Positions 11,461-25,100 of a DNA stretch of 64,000 nt are shown piece by piece (position 1 is the stretch's first letter; each line of letters begins with the position of its first letter). The notes beneath the pieces were generated by a model. The model ran no database searches. It was not told where the DNA came from and saw only the letters and a list, made by a program, of their open reading frames with translations. Both the position numbers and the translations under genes were made by a program. The DNA comes from Climacteris rufus (Eukaryota; Chordata; Aves; Passeriformes; Climacteridae), in the NCBI GenBank assembly GCA_013398175.1, contig VZRZ01006832.1:276778-340777 (forward strand), given 5' to 3'.

Positions 11461-14400
11461 GTACGGGGAGGGTTCCTCGGGTCCCGCCGGCGCCCCGGGC
11501 TCGGGGCCGCCCCTGGAGTTACGTAAAGCGGCGGCGGCGCTCCCCCAGCGCGGCCCCTCGGCGGCACCGACCGGGCTGGTTTGGTTCTCCTCGGTTTCGG
11601 AACCGTCAGTCACAGTCGGAGGTAGCGCTCCCTGACGTGCGGGTTTTGGGGGCAGGCACCTGAGGTTGTTCCCAGCTCCGTAACAGACTCCTGCGGGCAG
11701 GAATTGCTCGTGCCTGTGGGTGTGAGGTGTGATAAGTAGCCCCCTCCCGAATTTTAAGTTCATAAGCAGGGAAAAAAAATGTTGTTAGGTGACTTGGCTG
11801 AAGTCGGCACGAAATGATTATTTAAAATAAAAGCCATAAAACCTAACTCAGCAAGTTGTTTCTTTAAATATTCCACTTGTTCTTCAGCTGACATTCCTCA
11901 GTAGCACTTAAACCCTAATCATCAGAGGTCAGCTCGTCTGCTTTGTCCAAACAGAGGCGTCGTGTATGTAACCAGATCACGAATAGTATTGCGTTGCTGA
12001 AAGTCTTCTAAATCCAATTACAACTGTTAAGCAAGGATTGTTTTGTTTCTAATCTATTATCCTTGAATCGTGTGGCTTACATGTTTCTCGCTGAACATGC
12101 AAGCCATTAGCTTAAAAAGGTTTGGAATTGCGATAGCTGCAAGCTGCAGGCAAGCCCTTTTTATGTGGTTTTATTACCATCTATTTGCTTCACCCGCAAA
12201 AAGGGAGGTGGCTGCTGTAAACACCAGGATAAGTTGGTGTCATGCTGCTCTGTAGCATGTGACGCTGGGTTCCCGGGACTGTCCTATCCTGTTTCGGATC
12301 TTGAAGTGCAGTGCTTCCAGCCAATGTTCTCTTCCTTCTGTTTCGTTCTTAACTTGCAGCTGGGAATCAAATTAAACAAAGTACAGCTTCTGAACAGGAA
12401 GCAAATTTCTTGCAAAAAGTTCAGTAAATATCTAGAGGGGAAAGTGCAGTCTCTGGGTTATCTCATAGGTATCAGGAGCAATTTTTCTCTGAAAGTTGGT
12501 GTGCTGCAATGATTCTACTGGTTCTGTGTAGCTGGGGTAGTAGCAAACTCAGCATGTAAACCTTCCCTCCTCACTACAGTGAGCTAAGCAGGGAGTGATG
12601 TGGTTTGTCTAAAAGGCTTTTTTTTTTTTTTTATGAAATTGTTTTCAGTTCCTTTTATTGCCTGAATTGGCAGTGAACTATATTCGTAGATAAGGCTTGA
12701 TTCCTAAGGTTGTGACCCTCGTTTCAGCATTATATTTTTTCCAATGTTTAGTAGCCTTCATAAAATGCAGATTAAAGTGATTTTAAACCCTGTTGTAATT
12801 TATAGCATGTAAATATTTTACATACTTGGAAATTGTGATACTTTTAAAAATAGATTTGCATACGTAGTCATGTTTATATGTGAGTCTGGTAAGTTCTAAT
12901 GTAATGTTTTTATATATTTCTTTCCTTTTTTGTTTTTTTTTACAAAATTTCAAATTAAGTGACACAGTGTGTCACGTGCTCACTAGTCCTGACATTTCTG
13001 TTACTCAAAGAATACTCTCCTGTTACTCTTCAGAGTTGTAGGAATCTGTATGTGACACTGGTAGTATTGGCCCCTTTTATTTGGGGGTTTTTACTGTGTC
13101 AGATTGAGTCAAGAATGTCCTTCAGAAGAAAATAGTGTCATCATCACCTTTAATATGCGTTGACTCACAATTTGGGGTGGCCTTGCAGAGTACAAAAAAA
13201 ACTGCCCCAGAAAATGTACCCTGGGAGCAGACTTAGTGCAGTCCAGCTGGTAATAAGCATCCAGGCAGTGGTACCAAATTACAGGTGGTCTGAAAGGAAA
13301 GCTGCTGAAGCATGTACAGTGTAGGTGGTGGCCTCTCAGCACCAAGGGCTTTATCCTCAGGTAGGTCTGTGTTGAGCTCTCTTGCTTGCCAGAATTGGTG
13401 CAGCTGCTCAGAAATGCATGTGAATTTGACAGTAATAAGGAGTAAGTAAACAAGTTCAAGATAGTAAGTTCTTGGTTGGCATTTTGCTTTAAAGAAAGAA
13501 GTTCTTCTAGGATAGGCACTGTTCATAAGTACTGTAACCGGTGAAAATGTCATTGTGGGTTTGGTTTGGTTCTTTTCATAAAGAGATGAATAACACAACC
13601 TCTTTTCTTCTCAAAATTCCACAATCTCCTGTGTGAACTTCAACAGATTCCCTGAGATACGGGCTTATTTTCCTGTCCTGGTTCACAGTCATGTAACAGA
13701 GGATAATCACTTTTTACATATAGATCTTTTGATTTGTTGCAGTCTGGACCCAGGTTCTTCCCTTTTGAGGGATTTAATCCTACACCTCCCAAGAACATAG
13801 CTGGATGGAACATTGTTTAAGGGAATGCTCTCAATTCTTTATGCTGGTAACACAGAAGAGTCAGTGAAGTTGCAAGTGAAAAAGGAGTTACCTTTTCAAG
13901 TGCTTCATTTAAATAGTTATTTGTTTAGAGAAAATTTATCAGACATTTCATGCCGTGTATTAAAGAAAAATTATTGCTAAGCTTATTTTTCAAGGCAGAA
14001 AATAGATTTTCTTACTGAGATAAGAGTGGGAAAAGGGATTTAGATCTTGGTGTAGCTCCAGGAGAACATCTTGTTTCTGAGACAGGTGTGACTTGTTCTC
14101 TCACACTAAGTGAGGCTGAAACAGCTCAGCTGTCTGACACGTGGCTTCACTCACACAACCAAGCACAGGCCTGTGCTGTAACAGAAACTGCTGGGTACCC
14201 CAAACCCCGTCCCTGAGCAGCAGAGTCAATCAGCAGGGGTTTATGGTACTGACATTTCAGCTCCCTCAGATGCTGCCAAGTGTCCAGCCTCATCCCACAG
14301 TAAAGCAGAGATGTTCCCAAGAAATCACTGCCAGTTTGAAGTTGTTCTCTTGGTCAAGTTACCTGAGCTTTCTGACAGAGAGTGTGTGAAGACTTCCTGA

Positions 14401-15662
14401 CATAGCTGAAATGATGCATTTGTTTTTTCCTTCACTCAAGGAATTTGTTCAAGGGCATTTTTCAGTCTTGCTGATGCTGATTCATTTAAAATTTATTTCT
14501 TTATTCACGTTCTCTAGGATTAATTTAGAGCAAGAGATTTAAAGCATTAATTTAAAGCATCCCTTTACCCTCGCAATTAGGAATCTAATTTGGTTTTTGC
14601 TTCAGTAGGTGATTGATTGTATTATGTGAATCAGGTTGGCGGTTTCCCGTTTCACAGCTTCCTGCAGCCTTCTGGTTGATTGGTGTATTCCTGAGTGAAA
14701 TGGATCATGGCTCAAATCCTGTTAATCCAGAGGTGGCATTTAATTTGCCTCTTGCAAGAGCTCCTCTTTGAGTACTTTCTTAAAACAAGGAGATGGTGCT
14801 TTTTTAGCAGTTTGATACTGCTGTCTTAATTTTATTTTGCTATTTTCAGAAATGTACACACACGCACACACAAGACTCGTTTGAAATGGTTTTGTTGAAG
14901 AAGAAAATACTAAATGGTTTATTTATCATTTTTCTTCTTCCACTTTTTTTGTTCCATTTCAATCTGCTGGAATGGAAAACTACCTGCTGTATCAACCCTG
15001 TTTTTGATGTGCATGCTTGTAAAACTTAACTGCTTCAATTCAGACTCCAGAAAATGCTCCCATTTAACATTGTCACGAATGTCTGCAGCATTATATACAA
15101 CAGAGTTGTTTTGAAAAAAATATTTTGCATTGAGAACAGATTCATTATACTTCAGTGAATGTGTAATATGCAAATATGTTTTCACCTAAGTTGTTTACTG
15201 TCATGCCTTTTGATTCTTGTCATGTATTTTGTTACGTGTGTGTTTGAGTCACATAGTCTGCACTGGATGTCTTACAGAAGCAATTCTGAGAAAACCTTTA
15301 AGATTAAACAGTCACTAAAGCTAGCTTCTTATATGCCCAAAAATTGCTGACTCTTTGGATAAAACAAAATAGCACTTAAATCATAAAGGACAAGAAGATT
15401 TTTCTCTTTTATAATATTGCTTTAACTCTTTGTCATTTTAGTTTAATGGCTGTGAGAGACAGAACTCCTGTAAAGCTGTCTGTCAGATGGTGAGGACACA
15501 ACCTAAAAGCAGCATTTTATATGAAACCAAATTCCTTGTGAAAAATGTTTTACCATCAATACTGCTATGTTCCATCTCAGAGCTAATACAGACGTTTTTC
15601 CAAAGCTCTTAGTGTTGCTTTAACTTAAAAATGACAGCAGTATTTTCTGTCCTTAATTGCAG
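11461..15662 (+). other. SNX16: SNX16 intron 1 (inferred)
   Basis: Runs from the candidate donor in the CpG island to the acceptor TTAATTGCAG ending at 15662. AT-rich, with no second gene and no clear repeat apart from homopolymer tracts (T-run near 12620) and a short CA-rich stretch near 14855. The donor is a candidate only, so the 5' boundary is uncertain. Confidence 0.5.
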
Positions 15663-16126
15663 GTACTGTTCCTGAAAACAAAAGAAAACATGGTTTGTAC
15701 GGCAAATGAAGCATAAATTCCTGGACCAAAAACTGAGGGGTTTTTTCATGAAGGATGGCAACACCATATGTTCCTGTTCCTATTCCTATTGGAAGTTCAT
15801 CATCCAGCTTTACAAACAGAAACCAAAGAAGTTCTTCCTTTGGGAGCATCTCGACGAGTTCAAGCTCCTCGAAAGGACATCTGGAGGACTCTACAGTTGG
15901 TAGTTTTAAAAAGATGAGCATGCCTGACCAGATTGGTTCCCCGACACCTGCATGTAGCAGTCCACTCGTGAGGACTAAATTTACAGGTCTGGATACATCC
16001 ATAGAATACTGTACTCAGCCTGTAGAAGAAATAGAGCAGAATACAGATTCCAGGAGCTGGGAAGATCGACCTTCCACGCCTACTATACTGGGCTATGAGG
16101 TGATGGAGGAAAGGGCAAAATTCACT
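15663..16126 (+). CDS. SNX16: SNX16 first coding exon
   Basis: Acceptor TTGCAG ends at 15662; donor ACT|GTAAGT at 16126/16127. Bases 15663-15754 are 5' UTR with two upstream ORFs. Coding 15755-16126 gives residues 1-124: the serine-rich N-terminus and the first PX strand (ILGYEVMEERAKFT). It ends on a codon boundary. Confidence 0.95.
15690..15716 (+). promoter_or_regulatory. Upstream ORF 1 in SNX16 leader
   Basis: ATG at 15690 opens an 8-codon frame closed by TAA at 15714-15716, inside the leader part of the first coding exon. The context AACATGG (A at -3, G at +4) is strong, so ribosomes would be expected to start here. It ends 38 bases before the SNX16 start, allowing reinitiation. This is read directly; any effect on translation is inferred. 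Confidence 0.55.
15706..15903 (+). promoter_or_regulatory. Overlapping upstream ORF 2
   Basis: ATG at 15706 opens a 65-codon frame (MKHKFLDQ start) that runs across the SNX16 start at 15755 in another frame and stops at 15901-15903. Its context is weak (C at -3, A at +4), but a second ATG in the same frame at 15748 lies just before the SNX16 start. Ribosomes that use it cannot translate SNX16. It has no resemblance to a known protein and is best read as regulatory or neutral. Confidence 0.4.
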
Positions 16127-19100
16127 GTAAGTTTTGGGCATAGGATGGTTGATCTTGTAAGGACAAGATAACAATTGAATGTGCTTTGTGTTGTCTTTCA
16201 GTAATTAATCCTGCAGTTCAGGGATGTTTACCAGTTTAGCTTCAAAGTACTGCCTGACAGGAAAATATTGTTCCTGTTATACAGGTAGGAAAAGTGGGAC
16301 TCTGAAGCAGTCTTTCCTGTAATTGTGTATGTGGAATACAAGGAATTCATTCTGCTTCATGTACCAATTTCTGCTGGAAAAGTCAGGAATTCCTTGCAAA
16401 GTTACAATTCCTTCTGAAATTGAACTTGTGTAAGTTCTGTGTAGTTAAACTTCTTAAATAAAATGTATTCTTTTGTTAGAAATTGATGATAAGAAACCTT
16501 GATGTTTGCCTTTTACAGTTATTAGTAACTTACATTTCTGTTGAAGTGCAAACACGTAGGTTTCAACGTCTTGCCCAGCTTAGTTTCTAGTGAGGGGAAA
16601 TTCTGCAAAGGTACCAAGAAGTCACTTATGCCGTATCAGTGCCAGAACAGCAGCCTGACTGGTTTGTATTGATTTTCCTCAAAGTGCACTGTAGCTGGCA
16701 ATTCATTTTTTTACATGCCCTAAATATATCAAAGCATTTTTACATTTGTTTTTGTGGATGTGGTTGAAATAATTTCTTTGAAATAAAACGGCAGTGGCTG
16801 TGGGACTGACAGAAGCTGTTTGTTACTGATTATTAATTACATTACTTAAGATGAACAACATTAATCAGAAATAGGTAAGGGGAAGGAAATGGCAGACAAA
16901 CTTTTTTCCTCCTGTTTTCTTCTGGTTTAGAGAAGTGCAGAATTGTTATGACAGTTAATATACTAATGAAATCAGGTTCTTTTTGCAGAAGTTAAATAAT
17001 GCTGCTTTTTAATTATTTAAGAATGATAGCCTGTCTTCTCCTGAGAATTTCAATTTCTAACGTCTTTGTGCATGATAGTTTAAGAGAAGAGCAGAATTTT
17101 TTTTAACAGGTGGATTAAAAGTTTTAAATAATAACCTTTGAAACTAAGACAACAATCAGCAGACAAGAATTAGTCTGAAAATACCACAGAATCATTTATG
17201 TTGAAAAAGACCTCTAAGATTTTAGAGTCCAACCTTCGATCACCACCTTGACAACCAGACCATGGCACAAAGTGCCGCATCCAGTCTTTCCTTGAACACC
17301 TCCAGGGATGGTGACTCCACTGCCTCCCTGGGTAGCTCATTGCAATGTTTCACAGCCCTTTCCATGAAGGAATTCTTGATGTCCAACCTGAACCTCCCCT
17401 GGCGCAGCTTGTGGCCGTGTCCTCTCGTCCTGTCGTTGGTTGCCTGGGAGAAGAGGCCGACCCCCACCTGGCTACAGCCTCCTTTCGGGTGCTTGTAGGG
17501 AGTGATAAGGTCTCTCCTGAGCCTCCTTTTCTCCAGGATAAGTATCCCCAGCTGCCTCAGCCACTCCTCACATGATTTACCCTCTAGACCAGCTTTGTTG
17601 CCCTTCTCTGGACTTGTTCCAGCTTCTCCATGTCTTTCTTGAAGACATTGCCAAGGCATATTCCAGTGTGCCTGTAAGGTGTTCTTAACCGTATTTACAG
17701 TGACAACATTGTGTCCTTGTTTTACGTAGAAGGCCAGGTCACAGTACAAGTGAAACCTTCTTCTATTATTAAAATGCTTGGATGCATTTTTGCTTTTTCT
17801 GATTTCACTTCTATTGCTGTTTTGGTCTCTGAAAGCACGTAATTAACTGTTTGTTTTCAGTTGCATGTTGTGGATGCAGCTTGCTGTTGTGCATTAAAGC
17901 CAGCAAGTAATTAGTCCTAGAAATTTGGGTTGCTTTTGCAGTGCTAAATCAGTGAGATGGAAGACAGTGGAAATTAAATAAAAATCGCTTGTAAAAGAGA
18001 GGAGGGAGACTCAATTGCTGAATTCTTTTTCTTACTGTTGGTAGCATCTCATCGTTCCCAAAAATAAAAATCTGAAATAAGAATCTGTTCAAGCTGAATG
18101 ATGCCCAAACTTCAGGAGTTAGATGTTAATGCATGTTGGAATACATGGCTGCTGAAGCTTATGGGAAAGAAAACCTAGGCTGAAAAACATTTCTTTGTAA
18201 GCATTTGCTCTTAAGTGAATTAGCAGTCCTGGAACGTTCAATTAGCACTTTTTTTTTTTTTTAACCAAGTAGAAATGATAATGAGATGCTGAATCAGCCA
18301 GATAATGTTACTACATAGTGGTGTATTTTCATTTATTATTTTTTACTTACGGAATAAAGGAATTAATGATTGACTGGAATTAAATGAATTTGTTGAATTA
18401 ATTTGTAGTTTTTACTCAAGATCTTGTGTGAAGGAACTGAGAGTTGGTTTTGTGATACTCTAGTTCTTATTCATTGATTGCAAATCTTAAAGAAAAGCCA
18501 AAAAACACCCAACCATCTTTTTTTTAACTTTGACAAGAAAACCAAATATGTTTGTTTCAGGTTGACCGTAATTTTGAGGCCAGTAATCACAAGCTGATTG
18601 CACTCTCTCTTATAGTTAAGTTGACTGTAATTGGTGAACATTTTTTTAAGTTATCTACTGTTTACTTGGAAATTATTCCATTTTTTCTTGTGTACATTTT
18701 TAAACAATGCATTTGCAGAACTTACTGTAGAATAAAAGAATAGAATACTGATTAGCAAGTAAATTTGCAAGCATATTCCAGTTTCTTGTTCTGATTTACT
18801 GTGTACTAGCAAAGAGCCTTCACAATTGTTTATTTATTTTTTTCTTTTATTTATGAAAATAAAATAGTGTGACAGGAAACTGAAATATTTGGACAAACAT
18901 ACATAAAATGCAAGACACAATTATATGTTAATAATAGTTTTGTAAGCATGTCTTGCAGCTTGAATTTTAAAAGCCAATAGCTTTTTCCTCTGTCACAATC
19001 CATGACTTCCACAGATGATGCTTCTTGAAAGTGAAATTGTGTTTAAAACATAGATTAGAGAAGTACTCGCTGAAAAATTGCTTTTAATTTGTGCCGTAGT

Positions 19101-22100
19101 TATCTGTAGTTTCTGTAACTATCTGCAACCTAATACATTATGAAATACAAAATTGCCAGAAACGGTCTCAGACATGTACAGAAGTTGGCTAGCACTGGGG
19201 TTATCACATGTTGGGACTGCAACAAGAAAAATGTATTTATCAGCTAAGACAACCTGCTATGACAGCATGACATACTGGAAGAGATTTTACTGTGTAACAG
19301 ATTAGAAAATGTTTTAAATACAGTTTGGTTAAGTGAGGGATTGTTGATCATTATGATTCTAAAACTGTCTTTTTCTTTCTAGTATTTTATTTTTTACACA
19401 CAGACTGGGTAAACTAATTCAGTACAATTGCAGAACCTCTCTTTCCTTACATTGGAGAAAGTAAGATTATGACATTAGACACTGTTAAGTGTTTTGTAGT
19501 TGAAGCTGTGTGTTGTTAGATTCATTGTGTTCAGGCATTGGAATATCAATCCTCCTAAAAAGTAATTGTTTGGGGGTTTATTATTAATATTATTGTTATT
19601 GTTTTAGTTATCCATGTGTTTTTAAATAGGAGTATGGTACTGCTGTGCTGTTGTCTTGCTAAATCTGATTCAAAAGATCCCTTGCCGCATTTATAGAGTG
19701 CTAAGATAATCATTCTGATGCAGTTTTCTACTTAAGTATATTTTGTCTGGAAAGACAAAATCTAATGTTCAAGATAAATACAACCAAAGGAGGATGTAAT
19801 TTTATTCTGCATGATTTTTTCTTGTGAAGCAAGTCAGATGAGACATTTTAAAACAATATCATACTCAGTACCTGATTATTAACAACCATCTTAAAAACAG
19901 ATTGGCCTCAAGGATCAATGAGTAAAACTATAATTTAGCAAAGGTTAAAGTAGATCAGTAAAACGCACTTCCCTTACTTTTTTGATTGCCAGGACTTGTG
20001 TTCTGCTGGGCAATAAATTCATTCTTACAGAAATAGTTGTATGTATTTGGGAATTATAAAAACTCCTTCCTTAAATTCTGAAATTAATTTAAACTCTTTG
20101 TGCTGATAATTGTTATTTGGGTTTCTTTTAATCTAATTAAGAATTTTTTTATCCACAAGTTTTATTTCATTAAGAAATAAAGGGTCTTGTGAGCCTTCTA
20201 GACAACACAGTGTGAAGTTTTGCACATTTTTCTGATATTCCTGTCTTTCCACACAGGTATACAAAATACTGGTAAAAAGAAGTCCAGAGGAAAGCTGGGT
20301 AGTTTTCAGACGGTACACAGATTTCTCCAGGCTTAATGACAAGGTGGGAATTATACACTGGCAAAGTCTCAGCTATCTTGCCTCACTTCTTTCACATCCC
20401 ATTTTCTTTGTGTCTCACATTTTTGTTACTTCTATTTTTTTCTGCTTTTAATGCATATGAAACACATATTAATGACTGGAAAAACATGATTCCTCCTTTT
20501 TTCGAAGATATATGAAGCAACTACAGCTGATGTAAAGAAGGTATAACAGCTTCATCTGAAGCTGTTAGCATACTTTAAACTGCTAATCTATGTGGTAAAA
20601 GAAATTAGCTCTTCAACAGTTATTCCCTTCATAGAAATAGAACTAGGAGCTTGTATTCCCTGGCAGGAGTGATCCAGTAATTATTTAGTCCTTTTCTACT
20701 TCTGTTCATGATAAAACTGAAGTTTCATTAACATAAATAAGTTCTTTGTATGTTGGTCAGTCTTCAGTTGTTTTTATTGTCTTCAAAGATAATATATGTA
20801 ATATATGAAGGAGGAAACACCAGATACATAGGAATTCTAGATCAACAACTTAATATTTTTAGAACACTTGAAAGGAAAAAATGCTTGTCTGAAAAGCACA
20901 GGTTTTTATTATTGGTAAATAGTGCTTGGCTGTCAAAAGCAGAGAAACAATTGTACTTTTGTTTTACCGCTGTTCACTCCTAAGAATAATCTTTCTTTGC
21001 CAGTTTAACAGACTCTGCTGTCATGTTCTTTCATGTTTCAATGTGAACCTTACAATGTGCCTTTTTTGCCCGTAGTAAGGGATTTTTTTGTATGCCTTAC
21101 CACTTTGGATTAATGTGCCTAATCAACTAAGAACTTAATTCAGCTGAAATTTTGAATATGGACTTGGATTTATACATTTCTCTGGGTTCTTGGTTTGACC
21201 TTTTTGAATATCCTCTTTCTTTGACACATCAGTGGACTCTAAAACAAAATTGGTAAATGTGAATTCGAGATATCTTTCTGAAGAAATTTCTGTCTTTGAA
21301 TACAGCCTATCCTAAATTAAGAAATGTCTTGGTATTGGCAAAAGCCTGACTTCTTTTGAGATTATTATTTTGGTATTTCAACTCAAATTTTGGAAGTCAA
21401 GTCACACAGCAGTTTGCATTTTGATGAACTATGTCAGGTATAGATCAAGAATTAGCTTACCTCCATTTAGTGTGGTTATCAGTAGTTTGAAAAATTTAAA
21501 TGCCTGAATATCTATTAGAATAAATATTTAAATTTTGCAAGGGAAGTCCTTAGTCTTTGCCATCAAATCTTTGACAAAAATATTTAGTTTCTAGCATTTT
21601 TTCTAGGTATTAGTATTTCTGTATAACAGAAAAATCTTTGTTTTTTTAATTGTCACTGTCTGAAGCTTTTTCGTCTTTCAATGTACAGCTAAACTACTTA
21701 CTCTTTGTCTGTAAGACATTCAGCTTTTTATAATACAGAAATGTCAGCTTTAGGAGCTCAAACTTACCACCATTCAGGAAATACTAGACAATTACAGAAT
21801 AGTAACATAATAATCGTTTGAACAGGTAATGAAATGGTCAGTCTGAAGCACCAAGAAGTTCACCATTTCTCCACAAGACTGTGACTCATGTGACATGTGT
21901 AATATATCACATGATGATGTGGGAGAGAGACATGTAGAAAAGGTACTGGATCCAAGCAGGCAATCATGGCCAGAATAACTTGTCTGACCCACGTTTTTCC
22001 CTGCTGTGTTTGAGGAGTGCTCAAGAAAGAATGCCCCAGGACTGTGCTGTTGGAAATTAGTCTGCTGACAGCAGCTGGCTCTTGCACTCTTCATCCACAA

Positions 22101-25100
22101 AAGGAGTAATCTGTGGGTAGGCATACTCCTTCCGTAGAATTAAGTTACATTATCTCTGTGACCAGACAAGTAAAAGTACCATTAAGTAGAAATCTGTGTG
22201 GTTGAAAAGCTTTCCCAGCAATGGTTATCTGCAGTCTTCTGTACAAATACCAGAAACTCATTTTGTTACGTTGTCCGGGTTCTGTCTATTCAGTAGTTTA
22301 TCACTTTAAGAGGGGTTATGGAACATGGAGGATACTTTTATATTTTACATGTATATATAGAGAGATATCTATATGGTATTAATGGTAACTTGGTAAGAGA
22401 TGAAGGAACTTTGGATGACCAAAGATAAACTTAAAGGTATCAATAAGAGTCTAATATCAAGATGAAATTCCTTAAGTGGAAAACATACACTTAAATAATT
22501 AAATTCAGAAACAAAGAGCAAGACTGACAGTAAATCATTCTATTAATAAGAGATTAGTAGTTATTATGGGCTATTTGAATAAATAATACTGGATATGTTT
22601 AAAAAGCACCTCACGCTGTGAGATAGTACTTATATGAGCGAAGGTGGTCCATTAATGTGATTCTTCCTTTAAAGTGTGTAGAGAGATTCTATTTGAAATG
22701 CAGTATCTGTTCTAACTTTTCTAAAACTTAATCTGCTGAAAGAGCTACCCATTAGCATTTTCTGTCACTACAACATTTATATGAATGTAGTAGGTGGATG
22801 TAGAACGTCTCTGACAGAAGTTGGCTAAATCCTGTATTCAGAAAAAAAGATGAAACAGTTCTTGTGGCAATTGAGATACCAGATTTTGTAAAACCTGTTT
22901 GCTTTTTCCTGTTGGTTGTAAATCCTCTCCCAGATTTTCTTTGTCAAACGTCACTTCGAAAAATTGTTTTTTAGTCAAACACTTTAGTCAAAGTGTTAAA
23001 GTTTTTTTGATCATCGTGCATATTAGAGAAATAATTGGCAGCCTTGGACGGGTTCATTGTTACATCACTTCATGTTTTCATTTGCTTGTATATTTCATTT
23101 CTGAATTCAAAGAAAAGTTCTGGGTATTTCTTATGTCAGCTATACCCCATTGCTATTTAAGTAACTCTGAAATACAATTTTGCATCTTACTAGGGCTTGA
23201 GCTAAACTTGCATATTGAAATTTTATTATTGTGGGTGTACAAAGAACTATTCTTTACAAGAAGTATCTCATGCATGTGTTGTAATTTATTCTTCTAGCCC
23301 CCCAAGAAAGACAAGTTGAAGAGCTGTAGATCTGTAATGGATTTTTATTTTATATATATATATGTATATATATAGTACTTGTCTTCCCTGAGTACTTTAG
23401 AAGAAATACCACTGAAATTTTTATTCATCTGATACTTTTTACTTATATTTTTCTTATGTTTACAGACTAAAAGGCTTTAAATAGCAGGCTCAGACATTAA
23501 ATAACAAAGGAAAGGTTTTCATTCCTGGTTTTATGTGGTAAATTTGAGAAAAATACAAAGCATTGTAGTGCATTGTAGCACAGCCAGTGAGAGAACTGTG
23601 TCCACAATTTATGCTGTAGTTTGAATTGTATTTATGATTGAGACTTACCTTGTGCTTGAACTTAACAGAAGTCAGAAATACCTCATAGTTCTGAGTAAAG
23701 TCAGTGCCTGTGTCAAAATCAGTATTTTTCTTGACTGTTTTTCTTTTGTTGGCTTTGATTTCAATTTCAGCTAAAAGATATGTTTCCAGGCTTTCGGTTG
23801 GCCCTTCCACCAAAGCGCTGGTTCAAGGATAATTACAATCCTGACTTCTTGGAAGATCGACAGCTGGGACTGCAAGCATTCCTCCAGAACCTGGTAGCTC
23901 ACAAAGATATTGCTAACTGGTATGTGATTAACTTTGCTTATGCCTTTGTGGTCTTTCTTCTGTCCAGATTCCTCTTACAAAACTCCTAGGTTCCAGCAGT
24001 GTATCTTTGAGCAACCTGGTAAGGGATTTCAGTAACATTCATGTTGTGATGTTGTGCATTTGGTCATTATGTGAATTATTCAGTGTTCTTTTAAATTCAT
24101 TTCAACATAAGCAAAAAAGAGGAATTGCAGTATTTTGAATTGTACATGGATAACTAAAAAGTGTAATATTTGAAATGTTAAATTAATCCCATGTTTAGTC
24201 CTAAAACATTACTTGTCTGTGCTTAATGCAGAATTGATATATTGTTAATTTATATTAAGATTAAATGTTGGGCTTTCATAATGGAGTATGCCTACAGTAT
24301 TATGTAATTAGTTCTTAAAATGTATATTAAACTATCAGTTTTTAATTGACATGATAATAATAGGACTATAGGTTGCTATATATAAGTAAATGTAAATAAC
24401 AAATCAAAAAGTCTTAATAGTTTAAAAAACTTGTTTAAGCGGCAAAGTGCAGAAATCTCTTTGAACAGTATATTTTTTCATACAAAGTGGGAGATTCTTC
24501 CAAAGCGGGAAAATTAATAGAATGTATTTCTGACAAATGAAACATGAAATAATTTTATTAAAGACCAGAAGAGAATTTAAGGAGGCAGCTTGCTAGAGGC
24601 AGTGCAGCTAGCTCTAAAAACCTTTACCAGCACCAGAAATGAAAAAACTGAGGTTGCTGTACAAGAGATTCTTTGAGGAAGGCATGTGAGGACCTGTCAT
24701 CATCTGAAACATCGTTCAAAAGAAAGAATAAGAAATTATTTAAAGCAAACTGCATCCCCTCAAGAGTTTTAAAGGAACTAAGATGTAAAACTGCCAATCT
24801 GTGCTGTAAGACCATATAATGCTCATATCTATTTTACCTTTTAGTAGGAGGACTGTTATTACATTTGCCACATTTTTGTGAGACATTTGACTGGAAACTA
24901 TGCATTTGTATGTCAGTCTGACTTTTGGTACTGCTTGGAATAAAAAAAAACCAAAGTGGTAAGCAGGTAAATAAAAATGATACTTGAAAAACCAATAATG
25001 TCTCCTGTAGAGGGAACTCTAACAAACAAGAAGTTATGACAGGGTTCTTATAGAATGGTTGAAGGGTGAGGGAAAAAGGATTGATGGAAATTTAGGGGTA

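Larger units (their letters stand above)
10560..11650 (+). promoter_or_regulatory. SNX16: CpG island, likely SNX16 promoter and first exon
   Basis: A sharp switch from AT-rich DNA to dense CpG and GC boxes (GGGCGGGG at 10742-10749, CCCCGCCC repeats at 10776-10835), then back to AT-rich by about 11700. The island is the only one in the window. It sits 4.1 kb upstream of the first SNX16 coding exon on the same side, as expected for a non-coding first exon plus promoter. A plausible splice donor CAG|GTACGG lies at 11460/11461, just after the assembly gap. The transcription start itself is not visible and may be inside the gap. A bidirectional promoter cannot be excluded. Confidence 0.72.

Noticed and set aside
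10519..11763. 414-codon - strand and 352-codon + strand frames across the CpG island
   Set aside because: Both read through 542 N bases; the real parts are GC-rich promoter DNA with biased, low-complexity translation.
17240..17749. 169-codon - strand open frame
   Set aside because: It mostly translates an antisense CR1 3' fragment and lies in an SNX16 intron, with no splice support.
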